DNA from: an uncultured Flavobacteriales bacterium
Lineage (GTDB): Bacteria > Bacteroidota > Bacteroidia > Flavobacteriales > BACL11
Direction: 5' to 3'
Length of the DNA stretch: 27,545 nucleotides
NCBI GenBank assembly: GCA_950069165.1
Contig: CATMIT010000008.1
Span: 1-27,545 of the forward strand
Shown: positions 15,231 through 23,385 of the stretch, one piece after another
Layout: each line of letters opens with the position of its first letter
Position numbering within the stretch: the stretch's first letter is position 1
The notes under the pieces: model-generated
Told to the model about the DNA's origin: nothing
Seen by the model: only the letters and a program-made list of their open reading frames with translations
The model's database searches: none
Made by a program: the position numbers and the translations under genes

Positions 15231-16787
15231 TTAAAACTCTTTTATTGCCCTATCCACAAATCTATCATCTTGCAACAAAATGCTATAAAAAACTTCATTC
15301 CCCCAAAGGTTTCTGCCAATATTGGCTTTTAGTTGTTTAATGAGGTAGTTCCTTTCATTTTGGTTCAAATCAAAAACAAATTCTGCATTTTTAGTATTTA
15401 CAAAACTTACAAAAGCAGAATAAATATCTCTTTTTAAAAGTTGCTTTTTTGTAAAATTTTCTCTGTGTTTATCGGCATAATCAAAACAAAAATCAAAAAT
15501 CCAATTCTTGCTAAAAAACACACTTATTTTTTTGTTGTCCAAAGTGATATCAGTCGGCACAAAAAAGTCAGGCGTTATACCACCACCACCATATACTATT
15601 TTCCCCTTTGGGGTGGTAAAAATTAGAGAGTCTTCAATGGTTAAGCTATCCTTTTCGCCATCTCTCAACCTCTCATGCACTTCCATAAAATAATCATCAT
15701 TACCATTTTCGTATGGCTTTTGTATGCTTCTACCGGTTGGGGTGTAGTAGCGCTGGGTGGTCAGCCGAACAGCCGAGCCATCATACAACTCTATTTGCTC
15801 TTGTACCAATCCCTTGCCAAAAGTTCTTCTACCTACAATAGTTGCTCTGTCATTATCTTGCAAAGCCCCAGCTACAATTTCAGAGGCAGAAGCCGAGCCC
15901 TCATCTACCAAAACCACTACTTTACAATTTGTGAGCAAAGCCTTTTTATTGGCATGAAATTCTTGCCTTTTTCTCTTTCTCCCTTCTGTGAACACAATCA
16001 TTTCCCCATTACCTAAAAAGGCATCACTTATATTAATGGCCGCCCCTAAATATCCGCCAGGGTTGCCTCTCAAATCTAGAATCAGATTTTCCATCCCACT
16101 ATTTAAAAGCGATTGTACTGCATCCAAAAATTCATCAGTGGTAGTACCAGAAAATCGGTTGAGTTTGATGTATCCAATCCCATCTTCCAGCATCAGTTTT
16201 ACATCCAAACTGTATAGTGGAATTTTACCTCTTGTAATGCGATATTCTAATAGCTCTTTTACAGATTTTCGTTTTATCCCTACACTCACTTTTGTACCGA
16301 TTTTTCCTCTTAATCTGTCAATCACACCTTTGTTCTCTATGCCAATTCCAGCAACATTTTCCTCATCTACCACCACAATTCTATCTCCTGATTTTATCCC
16401 CAGCCTTTCTGATGGCCCACCGGTTATTGGTGACACCACCACAATAGAATCTTGCTGAATATTAAATTCCACACCAATTCCGCCAAAGCTTCCTTCTAAA
16501 TCTTCATTTACCGTTTGTAGACGCTCTTTTTTTATATAAGTAGAATGCGGATCCAGCTCTTTCAAAATAGATTTTACCGCACTTTCTTCCAATTGTGCTT
16601 GGTTTATGGTATCTACATAATCCCTTTGAATTAGCCGTAAAATGGTATTGATTTTACTACTCTGATGAATTTGTAGTTTGCTATTCCCCTCTTCCGGGTT
16701 ATTGATAAAATTACCAATTAACACACCAATTATTAAAACAATAGAGAAAGCAATTGGTTGATATTGTTTTTTAAATATTTTTTTCAT
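15231..16787 (-). CDS. S41 C-terminal processing peptidase, membrane-anchored
   Basis: 518 residues. An N-terminal membrane anchor (about 13-29) is followed by a helical segment, a PDZ domain (about 100-185, FGGIGVEF, GIKSGDRIVVVDEENV) and the S41 serine protease core. The catalytic Ser300 lies in GSASASE and Lys325 in RRTFGKGLVQ; the 25-residue Ser-Lys spacing is that of CtpA/D1P enzymes. LILDLRGNPGG is also present. A C-terminal helical extension of about 120 residues follows. The expected role is processing or degradation of periplasmic proteins. It starts directly after the dCMP deaminase stop with no spacer. A second S41 enzyme lies at 25473-27140. Confidence 0.93.
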   Translation of the reverse strand: MKKIFKKQYQPIAFSIVLIIGVLIGNFINNPEEGNSKLQIHQSSKINTILRLIQRDYVDTINQAQLEESAVKSILKELDPHSTYIKKERLQTVNEDLEGSFGGIGVEFNIQQDSIVVVSPITGGPSERLGIKSGDRIVVVDEENVAGIGIENKGVIDRLRGKIGTKVSVGIKRKSVKELLEYRITRGKIPLYSLDVKLMLEDGIGYIKLNRFSGTTTDEFLDAVQSLLNSGMENLILDLRGNPGGYLGAAINISDAFLGNGEMIVFTEGRKRKRQEFHANKKALLTNCKVVVLVDEGSASASEIVAGALQDNDRATIVGRRTFGKGLVQEQIELYDGSAVRLTTQRYYTPTGRSIQKPYENGNDDYFMEVHERLRDGEKDSLTIEDSLIFTTPKGKIVYGGGGITPDFFVPTDITLDNKKISVFFSKNWIFDFCFDYADKHRENFTKKQLLKRDIYSAFVSFVNTKNAEFVFDLNQNERNYLIKQLKANIGRNLWGNEVFYSILLQDDRFVDRAIKEF

Positions 16788-17204
16788 TTAGAATTTCAAT
16801 TTCTTTATTTCTATCCCCGCATTTTCCAGAAATTCCAATCCAGAAGAATCTTGATAGCCATTTAAATAAACCAATCGTTTGATGCCCGCCTGATGCACCA
16901 ATTTGCTACATTCCTTGCATGGCGACATGGTCAAATAAAGGCTTGCCCCACTACAATCATGATTAGAACCAGCAATTTTAAGTATTGCATTTGCCTCTGC
17001 ATGCAATACATACCAATGCGTCTGCCCATCCTTATCCTCACAGCAATTATCAAATCCAGAGGGTGTTCCATTATACCCATCTGAAATAATCATTTGATTT
17101 TTTACAATCAGTGCCCCAACTTGTTTGCGTTTGCAGTAAGATAGTTTTGCCCACTCCAATGCCATTCGCATGTATGCATTGTCGTATCGTTGTTGTTTTT
17201 CCAT
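16788..17204 (-). CDS. dCMP deaminase (ComEB-like)
   Basis: 138 residues of the zinc cytidine/deoxycytidylate deaminase fold: zinc-ligand HAE with catalytic Glu (68-70, HAEANAI) and SPCKEC (94-99) with two Cys ligands. RKQVGALIV and DGYNGTPSGFDNC near the N-terminus are the dCMP deaminase substrate loop. It converts dCMP to dUMP, feeding thymidylate synthesis. First gene of a group with the S41 protease (stop and start abut) and the MORN protein. Confidence 0.93.
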   Translation of the reverse strand: MEKQQRYDNAYMRMALEWAKLSYCKRKQVGALIVKNQMIISDGYNGTPSGFDNCCEDKDGQTHWYVLHAEANAILKIAGSNHDCSGASLYLTMSPCKECSKLVHQAGIKRLVYLNGYQDSSGLEFLENAGIEIKKLKF

Positions 17205-17221
17205 AAGTTTTGCAATATAAT

Positions 17222-17247
17222 AAAAAGCCCTCTAAATTGAGGGCTTT
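17222..17247 (-). terminator. Intrinsic terminator of tRNA-Leu
   Basis: On the minus strand a 9-base-pair stem AAAGCCCTC / GAGGGCTTT with a 6-base loop is followed by further T residues. It begins two bases after the tRNA discriminator base and separates the tRNA from the deaminase operon. Confidence 0.85.
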
Positions 17248-17248
17248 G

Positions 17249-17332
17249 TGCCCAGAGCCGGGCTCGAACCGGCACGGGTTTAACCCCACTGGTGTTTGAG
17301 ACCAGCGCGTCTACCAATTCCGCCATCTGGGC
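17249..17332 (-). tRNA. tRNA-Leu (anticodon CAA)
   Basis: An 84-base class II tRNA on the minus strand. The acceptor GCCCAGA pairs with TCTGGGC, with A as discriminator base. The D-loop contains GGTAGACGC, the anticodon stem CTGGT/ACCAG encloses CTCAAAC (anticodon CAA, reading UUG), there is a long variable arm, and the T-loop is GGTTCGAGCCC. The CCA end is not encoded: the next bases read CAA. Confidence 0.97.
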
Positions 17333-17342
17333 AAATGGTTGG

Positions 17343-17373
17343 CGAAAATAATTAATCCCATTCAGATAGACAA
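17343..17373 (-). promoter_or_regulatory. Probable promoter of tRNA-Leu
   Basis: On the minus strand a TTG (17371-17373) and TATTTTCG (17343-17350, one mismatch to TAnnTTTG) are spaced by 20 bases, placing the start a few bases before the tRNA 5' end. Confidence 0.45.
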
Positions 17374-17422
17374 TCATTTATCTTTTATTTAATAAAAATT
17401 AGTTAAAATGATGCAATAATTC

Positions 17423-17430
17423 TATATTTG
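17423..17430 (+). promoter_or_regulatory. -7 box of the prs operon
   Basis: TATATTTG fits TAnnTTTG exactly, 36 bases before the TTG start codon of prs, in the 133-base gap after the divergent tRNA gene. Confidence 0.5.
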
Positions 17431-17465
17431 CAGCCCATTTTTAAGAGGAAAAATTAAGTAAAACC

Positions 17466-18398
17466 TTGGAAACAAAAATAAAAATATTCTCCGGACGTGT
17501 ATCCAGAAATTTAGCCCAAAAAATTACAGAAAGTTTGGGAGTGAAATTAGGAAACGAATCGGTTATTGAGTTTGCAGATGGAGAATTTGAGCCATCCTTT
17601 GACGAAACCATAAGGGGGTCGGATGTATTTATCGTGCAATCTACCATGCCTCCTGCCGAAAATTTGATGGAATTATTATTAATGATTGATGCAGCAAAAA
17701 GGGCATCAGCCAATTCGATAGTTGCTGTTTTGCCATACTTTGGCTTTGCAAGACAAGATAAAAAAGGGAAACCAAGAGTGCCAATTGCCGCCAAATTAAT
17801 TGCAAATTTACTTACTGCTGCTGGGGTTGACAGAATAATAACTATCGATTTACATGCCGACCAGATACAAGGATTTTTTGAAGTTCCTGTCGATCATCTC
17901 TACGCATCAACCCTTTTTGTTCCTTATATCAAGAGCCTTAATTTGCCAAATCTTACCATTGCTTCCCCTGATATGGGTGGCTCGAAAAGAGCAAATACCT
18001 ATGCTAAGTTTTTAAATACGGAGGTAGTAATTTGTTACAAACACAGAGAAAAAGCAAATGTAATTAGCAAAATGATGCTTATTGGAGATGTGAAAGGGAA
18101 AGATGTAGTAATGATTGATGATATGGTTGATACGGCAGGCACGCTTGCAAAAGCATCTGATTTAATGATAAATCAAGGGGCAAGTAGTGTAAGGGCAATT
18201 TGTACTCACGGACTTTTTTCTGCTAATGCATACGAAAGATTAGAAAACTCACAGCTAACAGAAATTGTAGTTACCGATACCATCCCAAGAGAACATAAAA
18301 GTAGTAAAATAAAAGAAATTTCGGTAGCAGCTCTTTTTGCCGACACCATAAAAAGAATACACGATAAAAAATCGATAAGCGAGAATTTTATCTGTTAA
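17466..18398 (+). CDS. prs: Ribose-phosphate pyrophosphokinase (PRPP synthetase)
   Basis: 310 residues, the usual length. Motifs in order: KIKIFSGRVSRNLAQKI, VIEFADGEFEP, the flexible-loop PYFGFARQDKKGKPRVPI, TIDLHADQIQGFF for catalysis, and the PRPP-binding loop VVMIDDMVDTAGT. It makes PRPP from ribose 5-phosphate and ATP for nucleotide, His and Trp synthesis. The start must be the TTG at 17466: an in-frame stop lies upstream at 17442, and the first in-frame ATG is too far inside. First gene of a prs-rplY-pth operon. Confidence 0.96.
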   Translation: METKIKIFSGRVSRNLAQKITESLGVKLGNESVIEFADGEFEPSFDETIRGSDVFIVQSTMPPAENLMELLLMIDAAKRASANSIVAVLPYFGFARQDKKGKPRVPIAAKLIANLLTAAGVDRIITIDLHADQIQGFFEVPVDHLYASTLFVPYIKSLNLPNLTIASPDMGGSKRANTYAKFLNTEVVICYKHREKANVISKMMLIGDVKGKDVVMIDDMVDTAGTLAKASDLMINQGASSVRAICTHGLFSANAYERLENSQLTEIVVTDTIPREHKSSKIKEISVAALFADTIKRIHDKKSISENFIC

Positions 18399-18428
18399 AT
18401 TAATAACTAACCAAAAACAAATTTAAAA

Positions 18429-19121
18429 ATGAAAACACTAGCAATTAGTGCAAAATTAAGAAAGGGAACTGGTAAAACAGACTCTAAAGCACTAAGAAAT
18501 CAGGGTAATGTACCATGCGTACTTTACGGGGGAGAAAAGCAAGTGTGTTTCTATGCTCATGAAAATGACTTTAGAAATCTTGTATACACCCCAGAGGTAT
18601 TTATTGTAGAATTAGATATTGAAGGAGAAAAATGTCGGGCAGTAATGCAAGATCTTCAATTTCATCCGGTAACCGATAAGTTACTTCATTTAGATTTTCT
18701 ACAAATTTTTGATGATAAAGAAGTTACCATGACTATTCCTGTTCATTTGGAAGGAATGTCTATTGGGATAAGAAATGGTGGGGTTTTATCTTTTAGAAGA
18801 AGAAAAATTATAACAAGAGCTATCCCTGGCAATTTGCCAGAATATATCGAAATAAACATTGAAGATTTAGAAATAGGTCAGTCTATTTTTATCAAGGATT
18901 TGAGAGTGGATAAATACTCATTTTTAGCTCCTGACAATGCAGTAGTTGTAGGCGTAAGAACGGCAAGAGAACTTATAATTGAGGAAGAAGCGGAAGAAGA
19001 ATTGGAAGGAGAAGAAGGAGAAATTACTGAAGGAGAAGAAGGAGCAGTAGTAAAGGGAGCGGAAGCAACAGAAAAAGCTGAAGGAGAAGCAGGTGCGGAA
19101 GAAAAACCAGCTGCTGAATAA
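18429..19121 (+). CDS. rplY: 50S ribosomal protein L25 / general stress protein Ctc
   Basis: 230 residues: an L25 domain (about 1-90, with GNVPCVLYGG and DLQFHPVTDKLLHLDFLQI), the TL5/CTC C-terminal beta domain to about 180, and a roughly 45-residue very acidic Glu/Gly/Ala tail. It binds 5S rRNA in the large subunit. The gene order prs, rplY, pth is widely conserved in bacteria. It starts 30 bases after prs and ends 2 bases before pth. Confidence 0.95.
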   Translation: MKTLAISAKLRKGTGKTDSKALRNQGNVPCVLYGGEKQVCFYAHENDFRNLVYTPEVFIVELDIEGEKCRAVMQDLQFHPVTDKLLHLDFLQIFDDKEVTMTIPVHLEGMSIGIRNGGVLSFRRRKIITRAIPGNLPEYIEINIEDLEIGQSIFIKDLRVDKYSFLAPDNAVVVGVRTARELIIEEEAEEELEGEEGEITEGEEGAVVKGAEATEKAEGEAGAEEKPAAE

Positions 19122-19123
19122 AA

Positions 19124-19687
19124 ATGAAATACTTAATCGTAGGATTAGGTAACCCTGGTGAGGAGTACGAAAATACTCGTCATAATATAGGATTTAAAAT
19201 ATTGGATGCCCTTTGTCAGGCATCCCATATTTCTTTTACCCCCGACAAACACGCTCATTTAGCCACTGTAAAATTTAAAGGTAGAACTTTGCATCTTGTA
19301 AAGCCAACAACTTTTATGAATTTGAGTGGTAAAGCAGTAAATTATTGGTTACAAAAGCACAAAGTAGAGATTAAAAATCTATTAATTGTAACGGACGATA
19401 CTGCTCTTGAATTTGGCACTTTTCGATTACGAGAAAAGGGATCAGATGGAGGGCATAATGGACTAAAAGATATTGAGGCTGTACTTGGCCATCATCTGTA
19501 TGCTAGGTTAAGATTTGGAGTTGGAAATGATTTTTCAACAGGTGGGCAGGCCAATTATGTTTTGGATAATTGGACTTTGGAGCATAGCAAAAAACTAACT
19601 GAAAGGATAGAACAAGCCATTAAAATAATTCAGGCATTTACAACTATTGGGATTACAAAAACCATGTCCGATTTTAACGGAAAGTAA
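19124..19687 (+). CDS. pth: Peptidyl-tRNA hydrolase
   Basis: 187 residues. VGLGNPGEEYENTRHNIGF carries Asn10 and catalytic His20; FMNLSGKAV (Asn66), the VTDD region near 90-92 and GSDGGHNGLKDIE complete the active site. It frees tRNA from prematurely released peptidyl-tRNA. It follows rplY by 2 bases, and its stop is one base from the convergent glyS stop. Confidence 0.96.
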   Translation: MKYLIVGLGNPGEEYENTRHNIGFKILDALCQASHISFTPDKHAHLATVKFKGRTLHLVKPTTFMNLSGKAVNYWLQKHKVEIKNLLIVTDDTALEFGTFRLREKGSDGGHNGLKDIEAVLGHHLYARLRFGVGNDFSTGGQANYVLDNWTLEHSKKLTERIEQAIKIIQAFTTIGITKTMSDFNGK

Positions 19688-19688
19688 G

Positions 19689-21227
19689 CTAGCTTTCTAA
19701 ATATTTTCCAATAGTTACTTTTTCTGCTATAATGGAATGTAGTTTTTCTACAGAAACTCTTTCTTGCACCATAGTATCTCTATCTCTAAAAGTTACGGTA
19801 TTATCCTCTAAAGTTTGATGGTCAATCGTAATACAGAAAGGCGTTCCTATTGCATCCTGTCTTCTGTATCTTTTTCCGATAGAATCCTTTTCTTCATATT
19901 GGCAATGGTAATCTACTTGCAATTTTTTCATTATTTCTCTTGCCTTTTCGGGTAAATTATCTTTTTTAGTAAGGGGTAAAATAGCTGCTTTTATTGGCGC
20001 TAAAGCTGCTGGAATTTTAAGTACTACTCTAATTTCGCCATTTTCCAATTTTTCTTCACGGAAAGAATGACTTAAAACAGCAAGGAACATTCTATCCAAA
20101 CCAATGGATGTTTCTACTACATAAGGCACATAACTTTCCCCTAACTCAGGATCAAAATATTGTAATTTTTTCCCAGAATGTTCTTGATGTGCTTTTAAGT
20201 CAAAATCAGTACGCGAATGTATTCCTTCTAACTCTTTAAATCCGAACGGGAATTTGAATTCAATATCGGTAGCCGCATTGGCATAATGTGCTAAATTTTC
20301 ATGGTCATGAAAACGGTAGTTTTCTTCTCCCATCCCAAGTGTTTGGTGCCATTTCATACGAAAATCTTTCCAGTATTCGTACCATTTCATTTCCTCTCCT
20401 GGGCGAACAAAAAATTGCATTTCCATTTGTTCGAATTCTCTCATTCGAAAAATAAACTGACGAGCTACAATTTCATTACGGAACACTTTTCCGATTTGTG
20501 CAATCCCAAAAGGAATTTTCATATGGGCTGTTTTCTGTACATTCAGGAAATTTACAAAAATCCCTTGTGCTGTTTCTGGTCGTAAATACAAATCAGAAGA
20601 GCCGTTAGTAGTTGCTCCCATTTTGGTTTTAAACATCAAATTAAACTGACGAACATCCGTCCAATTATTAGTGCCCGAAACAGGACATTTTATATCCAAA
20701 TTTTTAATTAAAGATTTTACATCTTCCAGTTTTCCTGCAGAAAGAGCGGCATTCATTTTATTATTTATTTCATCAATTTTCTTTTGCCTATCTAAAATTC
20801 TACCATTGGTAGAAACAAACTCTTCCCTATTAAAAGCAACCCCAAAACGCTTGGCAGCTTTTACAACATCCTTCTCAATTTTTACCTGAATTTTTGCAAT
20901 ATGGTCTTCAATAAGCGCATCCGCCTTGTATCTTTTTTTTGAATCTTTATTGTCAATTAAAGGGTCGTTAAAAGCATCCACATGACCAGAGGCTTTCCAT
21001 GTAGTAGGGTGCATGAAAATGGCAGCATCTAATCCAACAATATTTTCATGCATATTTACCATTGATTTCCACCAGTAGTTTTTGATATTGTTTTTTAATT
21101 CTACTCCATTTGGGCCGTAATCATATACGGCTGACAGACCGTCATAAATTTCGGAGGATTGAAATACAAATCCATACTCTTTTGCATGCGCCACTACTTT
21201 TTTAAAAACATCTTCATAATTTGCCAT
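19689..21227 (-). CDS. glyS: Glycine-tRNA ligase, dimeric class II type
   Basis: 512 residues of the single-chain alpha2-type glycyl-tRNA synthetase, not the tetrameric alpha2beta2 type. YDYGPNGVELKNNIKNYWW opens the catalytic core; the class II motif 2 FRNEIVARQFIFRMREFEQME and motif 3 GLDRMFLAVL are clear, and a C-terminal anticodon-binding domain follows (PIKAAILPL, the RYRRQDAIGTPFC loop). The insertion near 100-170 is normal for the family. Its promoter box is only 4 bases from the ATG. Confidence 0.96.
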   Translation of the reverse strand: MANYEDVFKKVVAHAKEYGFVFQSSEIYDGLSAVYDYGPNGVELKNNIKNYWWKSMVNMHENIVGLDAAIFMHPTTWKASGHVDAFNDPLIDNKDSKKRYKADALIEDHIAKIQVKIEKDVVKAAKRFGVAFNREEFVSTNGRILDRQKKIDEINNKMNAALSAGKLEDVKSLIKNLDIKCPVSGTNNWTDVRQFNLMFKTKMGATTNGSSDLYLRPETAQGIFVNFLNVQKTAHMKIPFGIAQIGKVFRNEIVARQFIFRMREFEQMEMQFFVRPGEEMKWYEYWKDFRMKWHQTLGMGEENYRFHDHENLAHYANAATDIEFKFPFGFKELEGIHSRTDFDLKAHQEHSGKKLQYFDPELGESYVPYVVETSIGLDRMFLAVLSHSFREEKLENGEIRVVLKIPAALAPIKAAILPLTKKDNLPEKAREIMKKLQVDYHCQYEEKDSIGKRYRRQDAIGTPFCITIDHQTLEDNTVTFRDRDTMVQERVSVEKLHSIIAEKVTIGKYLES

Positions 21228-21231
21228 GCTA

Positions 21232-21239
21232 CAAAAATA
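21232..21239 (-). promoter_or_regulatory. -7 box of glyS, leaderless arrangement
   Basis: On the minus strand TATTTTTG (TAnnTTTG) ends 4 bases before the glyS ATG (A at 21227). The expected start of transcription would be at or beside the ATG, giving a leaderless mRNA. Confidence 0.5.
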
Positions 21240-21260
21240 TAAATTCTATTCTCAAAAGCG

Positions 21261-21268
21261 TACTTTTG
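21261..21268 (+). promoter_or_regulatory. -7 box of the DUF3109 gene, leaderless arrangement
   Basis: TACTTTTG (TAnnTTTG) ends 4 bases before the ATG at 21273, mirroring the divergent glyS box in the same 45-base gap. Neither box has a clear -33 TTG at the standard distance. Confidence 0.5.
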
Positions 21269-21272
21269 TGCC

Positions 21273-21836
21273 ATGATTCAAGTTCAGGACAAAATAATTT
21301 CAATGGATGTTTTTGAAAAGCACTTTGTTTGTGATTTAAATGCATGCAAAGGAGCTTGTTGTGTGGAAGGAGATTCTGGTGCGCCACTACTAAAGGAAGA
21401 AGAGAAAATATTAGAAGATATTTACGAAAAAGTAAAACCTTATATGCGAAAAGAAGGGGTTAGGGAAGTAGAAAATCAGGGGTTTGGAGTATATGATGCA
21501 GATGGAGATTTGACCACTCCACTAGTAAAAAAGAAAGAATGTGCTTTTGTTATAAAAGAAAAGGGAATAAGTTTATGTTCTATTGAAAAAGCCTATTTGG
21601 ACGGGGAAACAGATTTTAAAAAACCTATTTCTTGTCATTTGTTTCCAATACGAATAAAAGAGTATCGTGATTTTGATGTGGTAAACTATGAAGACATAAA
21701 AATTTGTCAACCAGCCTGTGAATGTGGGAGTAAATTAGAAATTCCTGTTTATGCTTTCTTAAAGGAACCCCTTATCCGAAAATATGGAGAGGCTTGGTAT
21801 AAGAAATTGTTGGAGGCGGCTAATTTATTGAAATAA
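21273..21836 (+). CDS. DUF3109 family cysteine-rich protein
   Basis: 187 residues with ten cysteines in a conserved layout: Cys20, 25, 29, 30 (CDLNACKGACC), 90, 102, 121 (SCHLFPIR), 145, 149 and 151 (CQPACEC). This resembles YkgJ-type Fe/Zn-cluster proteins, so metal or iron-sulfur binding is likely, but the function is unknown. There is no signal peptide, so it is cytoplasmic. Its stop directly abuts the convergent DUF3817 stop. Confidence 0.88.
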   Translation: MIQVQDKIISMDVFEKHFVCDLNACKGACCVEGDSGAPLLKEEEKILEDIYEKVKPYMRKEGVREVENQGFGVYDADGDLTTPLVKKKECAFVIKEKGISLCSIEKAYLDGETDFKKPISCHLFPIRIKEYRDFDVVNYEDIKICQPACECGSKLEIPVYAFLKEPLIRKYGEAWYKKLLEAANLLK

Positions 21837-22112
21837 TTATTTCCTTAAAAACTTTTTATCAATATAAAAGGTTCCAAAAGGGATAACAGATGCGGCTAGT
21901 ATAATTAGAAAAGTTTTCCTTTCCCATTTTTGATCATCTTTTAATAAGTAAGCCAATACCAAATAAGCCATAAACAGCAATCCGTGAGGCATTCCCAATA
22001 GTTTTACATAAGCAGGGTCGCCCAAATTATATTTAATAGGTACGGCAACAAAAAGAAGAAGTAAATAAGATACTCCTTCTAGAAATGCAATAATTCTAAA
22101 TGTATTTTTCAT
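21837..22112 (-). CDS. DUF3817 small integral membrane protein
   Basis: 91 residues from the ATG at 22112, one base after the acyl-CoA dehydrogenase stop; an in-frame ATG at 22127 would overlap that gene by 14 bases. The start MKNTFRIIAFLEGVSYLLLLFVAVP fits the DUF3817 pattern, with three predicted membrane helices and a GMPHGLLFMAYLVLA segment. Function is unknown. Probably co-transcribed with and translationally coupled to the dehydrogenase. Confidence 0.82.
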   Translation of the reverse strand: MKNTFRIIAFLEGVSYLLLLFVAVPIKYNLGDPAYVKLLGMPHGLLFMAYLVLAYLLKDDQKWERKTFLIILAASVIPFGTFYIDKKFLRK

Positions 22113-22113
22113 C

Positions 22114-23292
22114 CTATTTAAAAGCATTTTCGCCCGTTATATCCATTCCAGTAATCAGCAAGTGAATATCATGGGTCCCTTCATAAGTAATTACTGATTC
22201 TAAATTCATCATATGTCGCATAATTGGGTATTCTCCCGTAATGCCCATAGCACCTAATACTTGCCTGGCTTCACGCGCAATAGTTAAAGCCATTTCCACA
22301 TTGTTACGCTTACACATTGAAATTTGTGCGGTAGTTGCCCTTCCTTCATTTCTTAAAACGCCTAAACGCCAAGTTAGTAGTTGTGCTTTGGTAATTTCAG
22401 TAATCATTTCAGCCAATTTCTTTTGTTGCAATTGGAAAGAAGCAATTGGTCTTCCAAACTGGATTCTTTGTTTTGCATATCTTAATGCTGTGTCGTAACA
22501 ATCCATTGCGGTACCGATAGTTCCCCAAGCAATTCCGTATCTAGCAGAATCCAAACAACCTAGTGGAGCTGATAGGCCATCTTTATTGGGTAGCATATTT
22601 TCCTTAGGAACTTTCACATTATCAAACACCAATTCCCCAGTCGCTGAAGCACGTAAACTCCATTTTCCATGCGTTTCTGGAGTTGTGAATCCTTCCATTC
22701 CTCTTTCTACAATAATGCCTTTTATTCTACCTACTTCATTTTTTACCCAAACCACTGCAATATCCGCAAATGGAGCATTCGAAATCCACATTTTAGCTCC
22801 ATTTAAAAGGTAATGATCGCCCATGTCCTTTATATTGGTTGTCATTCCCCCAGGATCCGAACCATGATCAGGCTCTGTTAACCCAAAGCAGCCAATCCAT
22901 TCTCCACTAGCCAATTTTGGTAAATATTTCTGTCTTTGCTCTTCATTTCCGTATTTCCAGATTGGATACATCACTAGTGAAGATTGCACAGAAGCTGTGG
23001 AACGCACCCCACTATCTCCTCTCTCTAACTCTTGCATTATTAGCCCATAAGAAATTTGGTCAAGCCCAGCACCTCCATATTCTGTGGGTATATAGGATCC
23101 AAAAGCGCCAATTTCTGCTAATCCTCCTATTAGTTCTTTAGGGAATTCTGCCTTTTGGCAAGCCTCTTCAATTATTGGAGATACGGCTCTTTTTACCCAT
23201 TCTCTTGCAGCATCCCTAACTAATTTATGTTCTTCAGTTAGTAATTCATCTAACTGAAAATAATCGGGTGCCTGAAATAAATCTTGTGACAT
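22114..23292 (-). CDS. gcdH: Acyl-CoA dehydrogenase, glutaryl-CoA dehydrogenase type
   Basis: 392 residues with the full acyl-CoA dehydrogenase layout: N-terminal helical domain, FGLTEPDHGSDPGG and KMWISN in the FAD-binding beta domain, and a C-terminal helical domain with RIQFGRPIASFQLQQ. The TYEGTHDIHLLITG segment near 370 places the catalytic Glu in the glutaryl-CoA dehydrogenase subgroup position. That group oxidatively decarboxylates glutaryl-CoA to crotonyl-CoA in lysine and tryptophan breakdown. No other gene of that route is in the window, so substrate rests on subgroup likeness only. Confidence 0.87.
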   Translation of the reverse strand: MSQDLFQAPDYFQLDELLTEEHKLVRDAAREWVKRAVSPIIEEACQKAEFPKELIGGLAEIGAFGSYIPTEYGGAGLDQISYGLIMQELERGDSGVRSTASVQSSLVMYPIWKYGNEEQRQKYLPKLASGEWIGCFGLTEPDHGSDPGGMTTNIKDMGDHYLLNGAKMWISNAPFADIAVVWVKNEVGRIKGIIVERGMEGFTTPETHGKWSLRASATGELVFDNVKVPKENMLPNKDGLSAPLGCLDSARYGIAWGTIGTAMDCYDTALRYAKQRIQFGRPIASFQLQQKKLAEMITEITKAQLLTWRLGVLRNEGRATTAQISMCKRNNVEMALTIAREARQVLGAMGITGEYPIMRHMMNLESVITYEGTHDIHLLITGMDITGENAFK

Positions 23293-23311
23293 AATATTGT
23301 TATTTTTTTGG

Positions 23312-23319
23312 CAAAAATA
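23312..23319 (-). promoter_or_regulatory. -7 box of the gcdH gene
   Basis: On the minus strand TATTTTTG fits TAnnTTTG, 20 bases before the ATG at 23292. Confidence 0.5.
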
Positions 23320-23334
23320 CCTTTTTTAATAAGA

Positions 23335-23364
23335 TTGTTAATGCTATCATAAAACATATCTTTG
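23335..23364 (+). promoter_or_regulatory. Promoter of the DUF4271/hemD pair
   Basis: TTG at 23335-23337, a 19-base spacer, then TATCTTTG at 23357-23364: a full Bacteroidota promoter. The TTG at 23362, which opens the longest frame, is inside the -7 box and so is unlikely to be the translation start. Confidence 0.6.
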
Positions 23365-23385
23365 CAATATATAAAAAGACTAAAA

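Noticed and set aside
23362..23385. TTG at 23362 as the DUF4271 start
   Set aside because: It lies inside the -7 box of a well-spaced promoter, so it would be at or before the transcription start.
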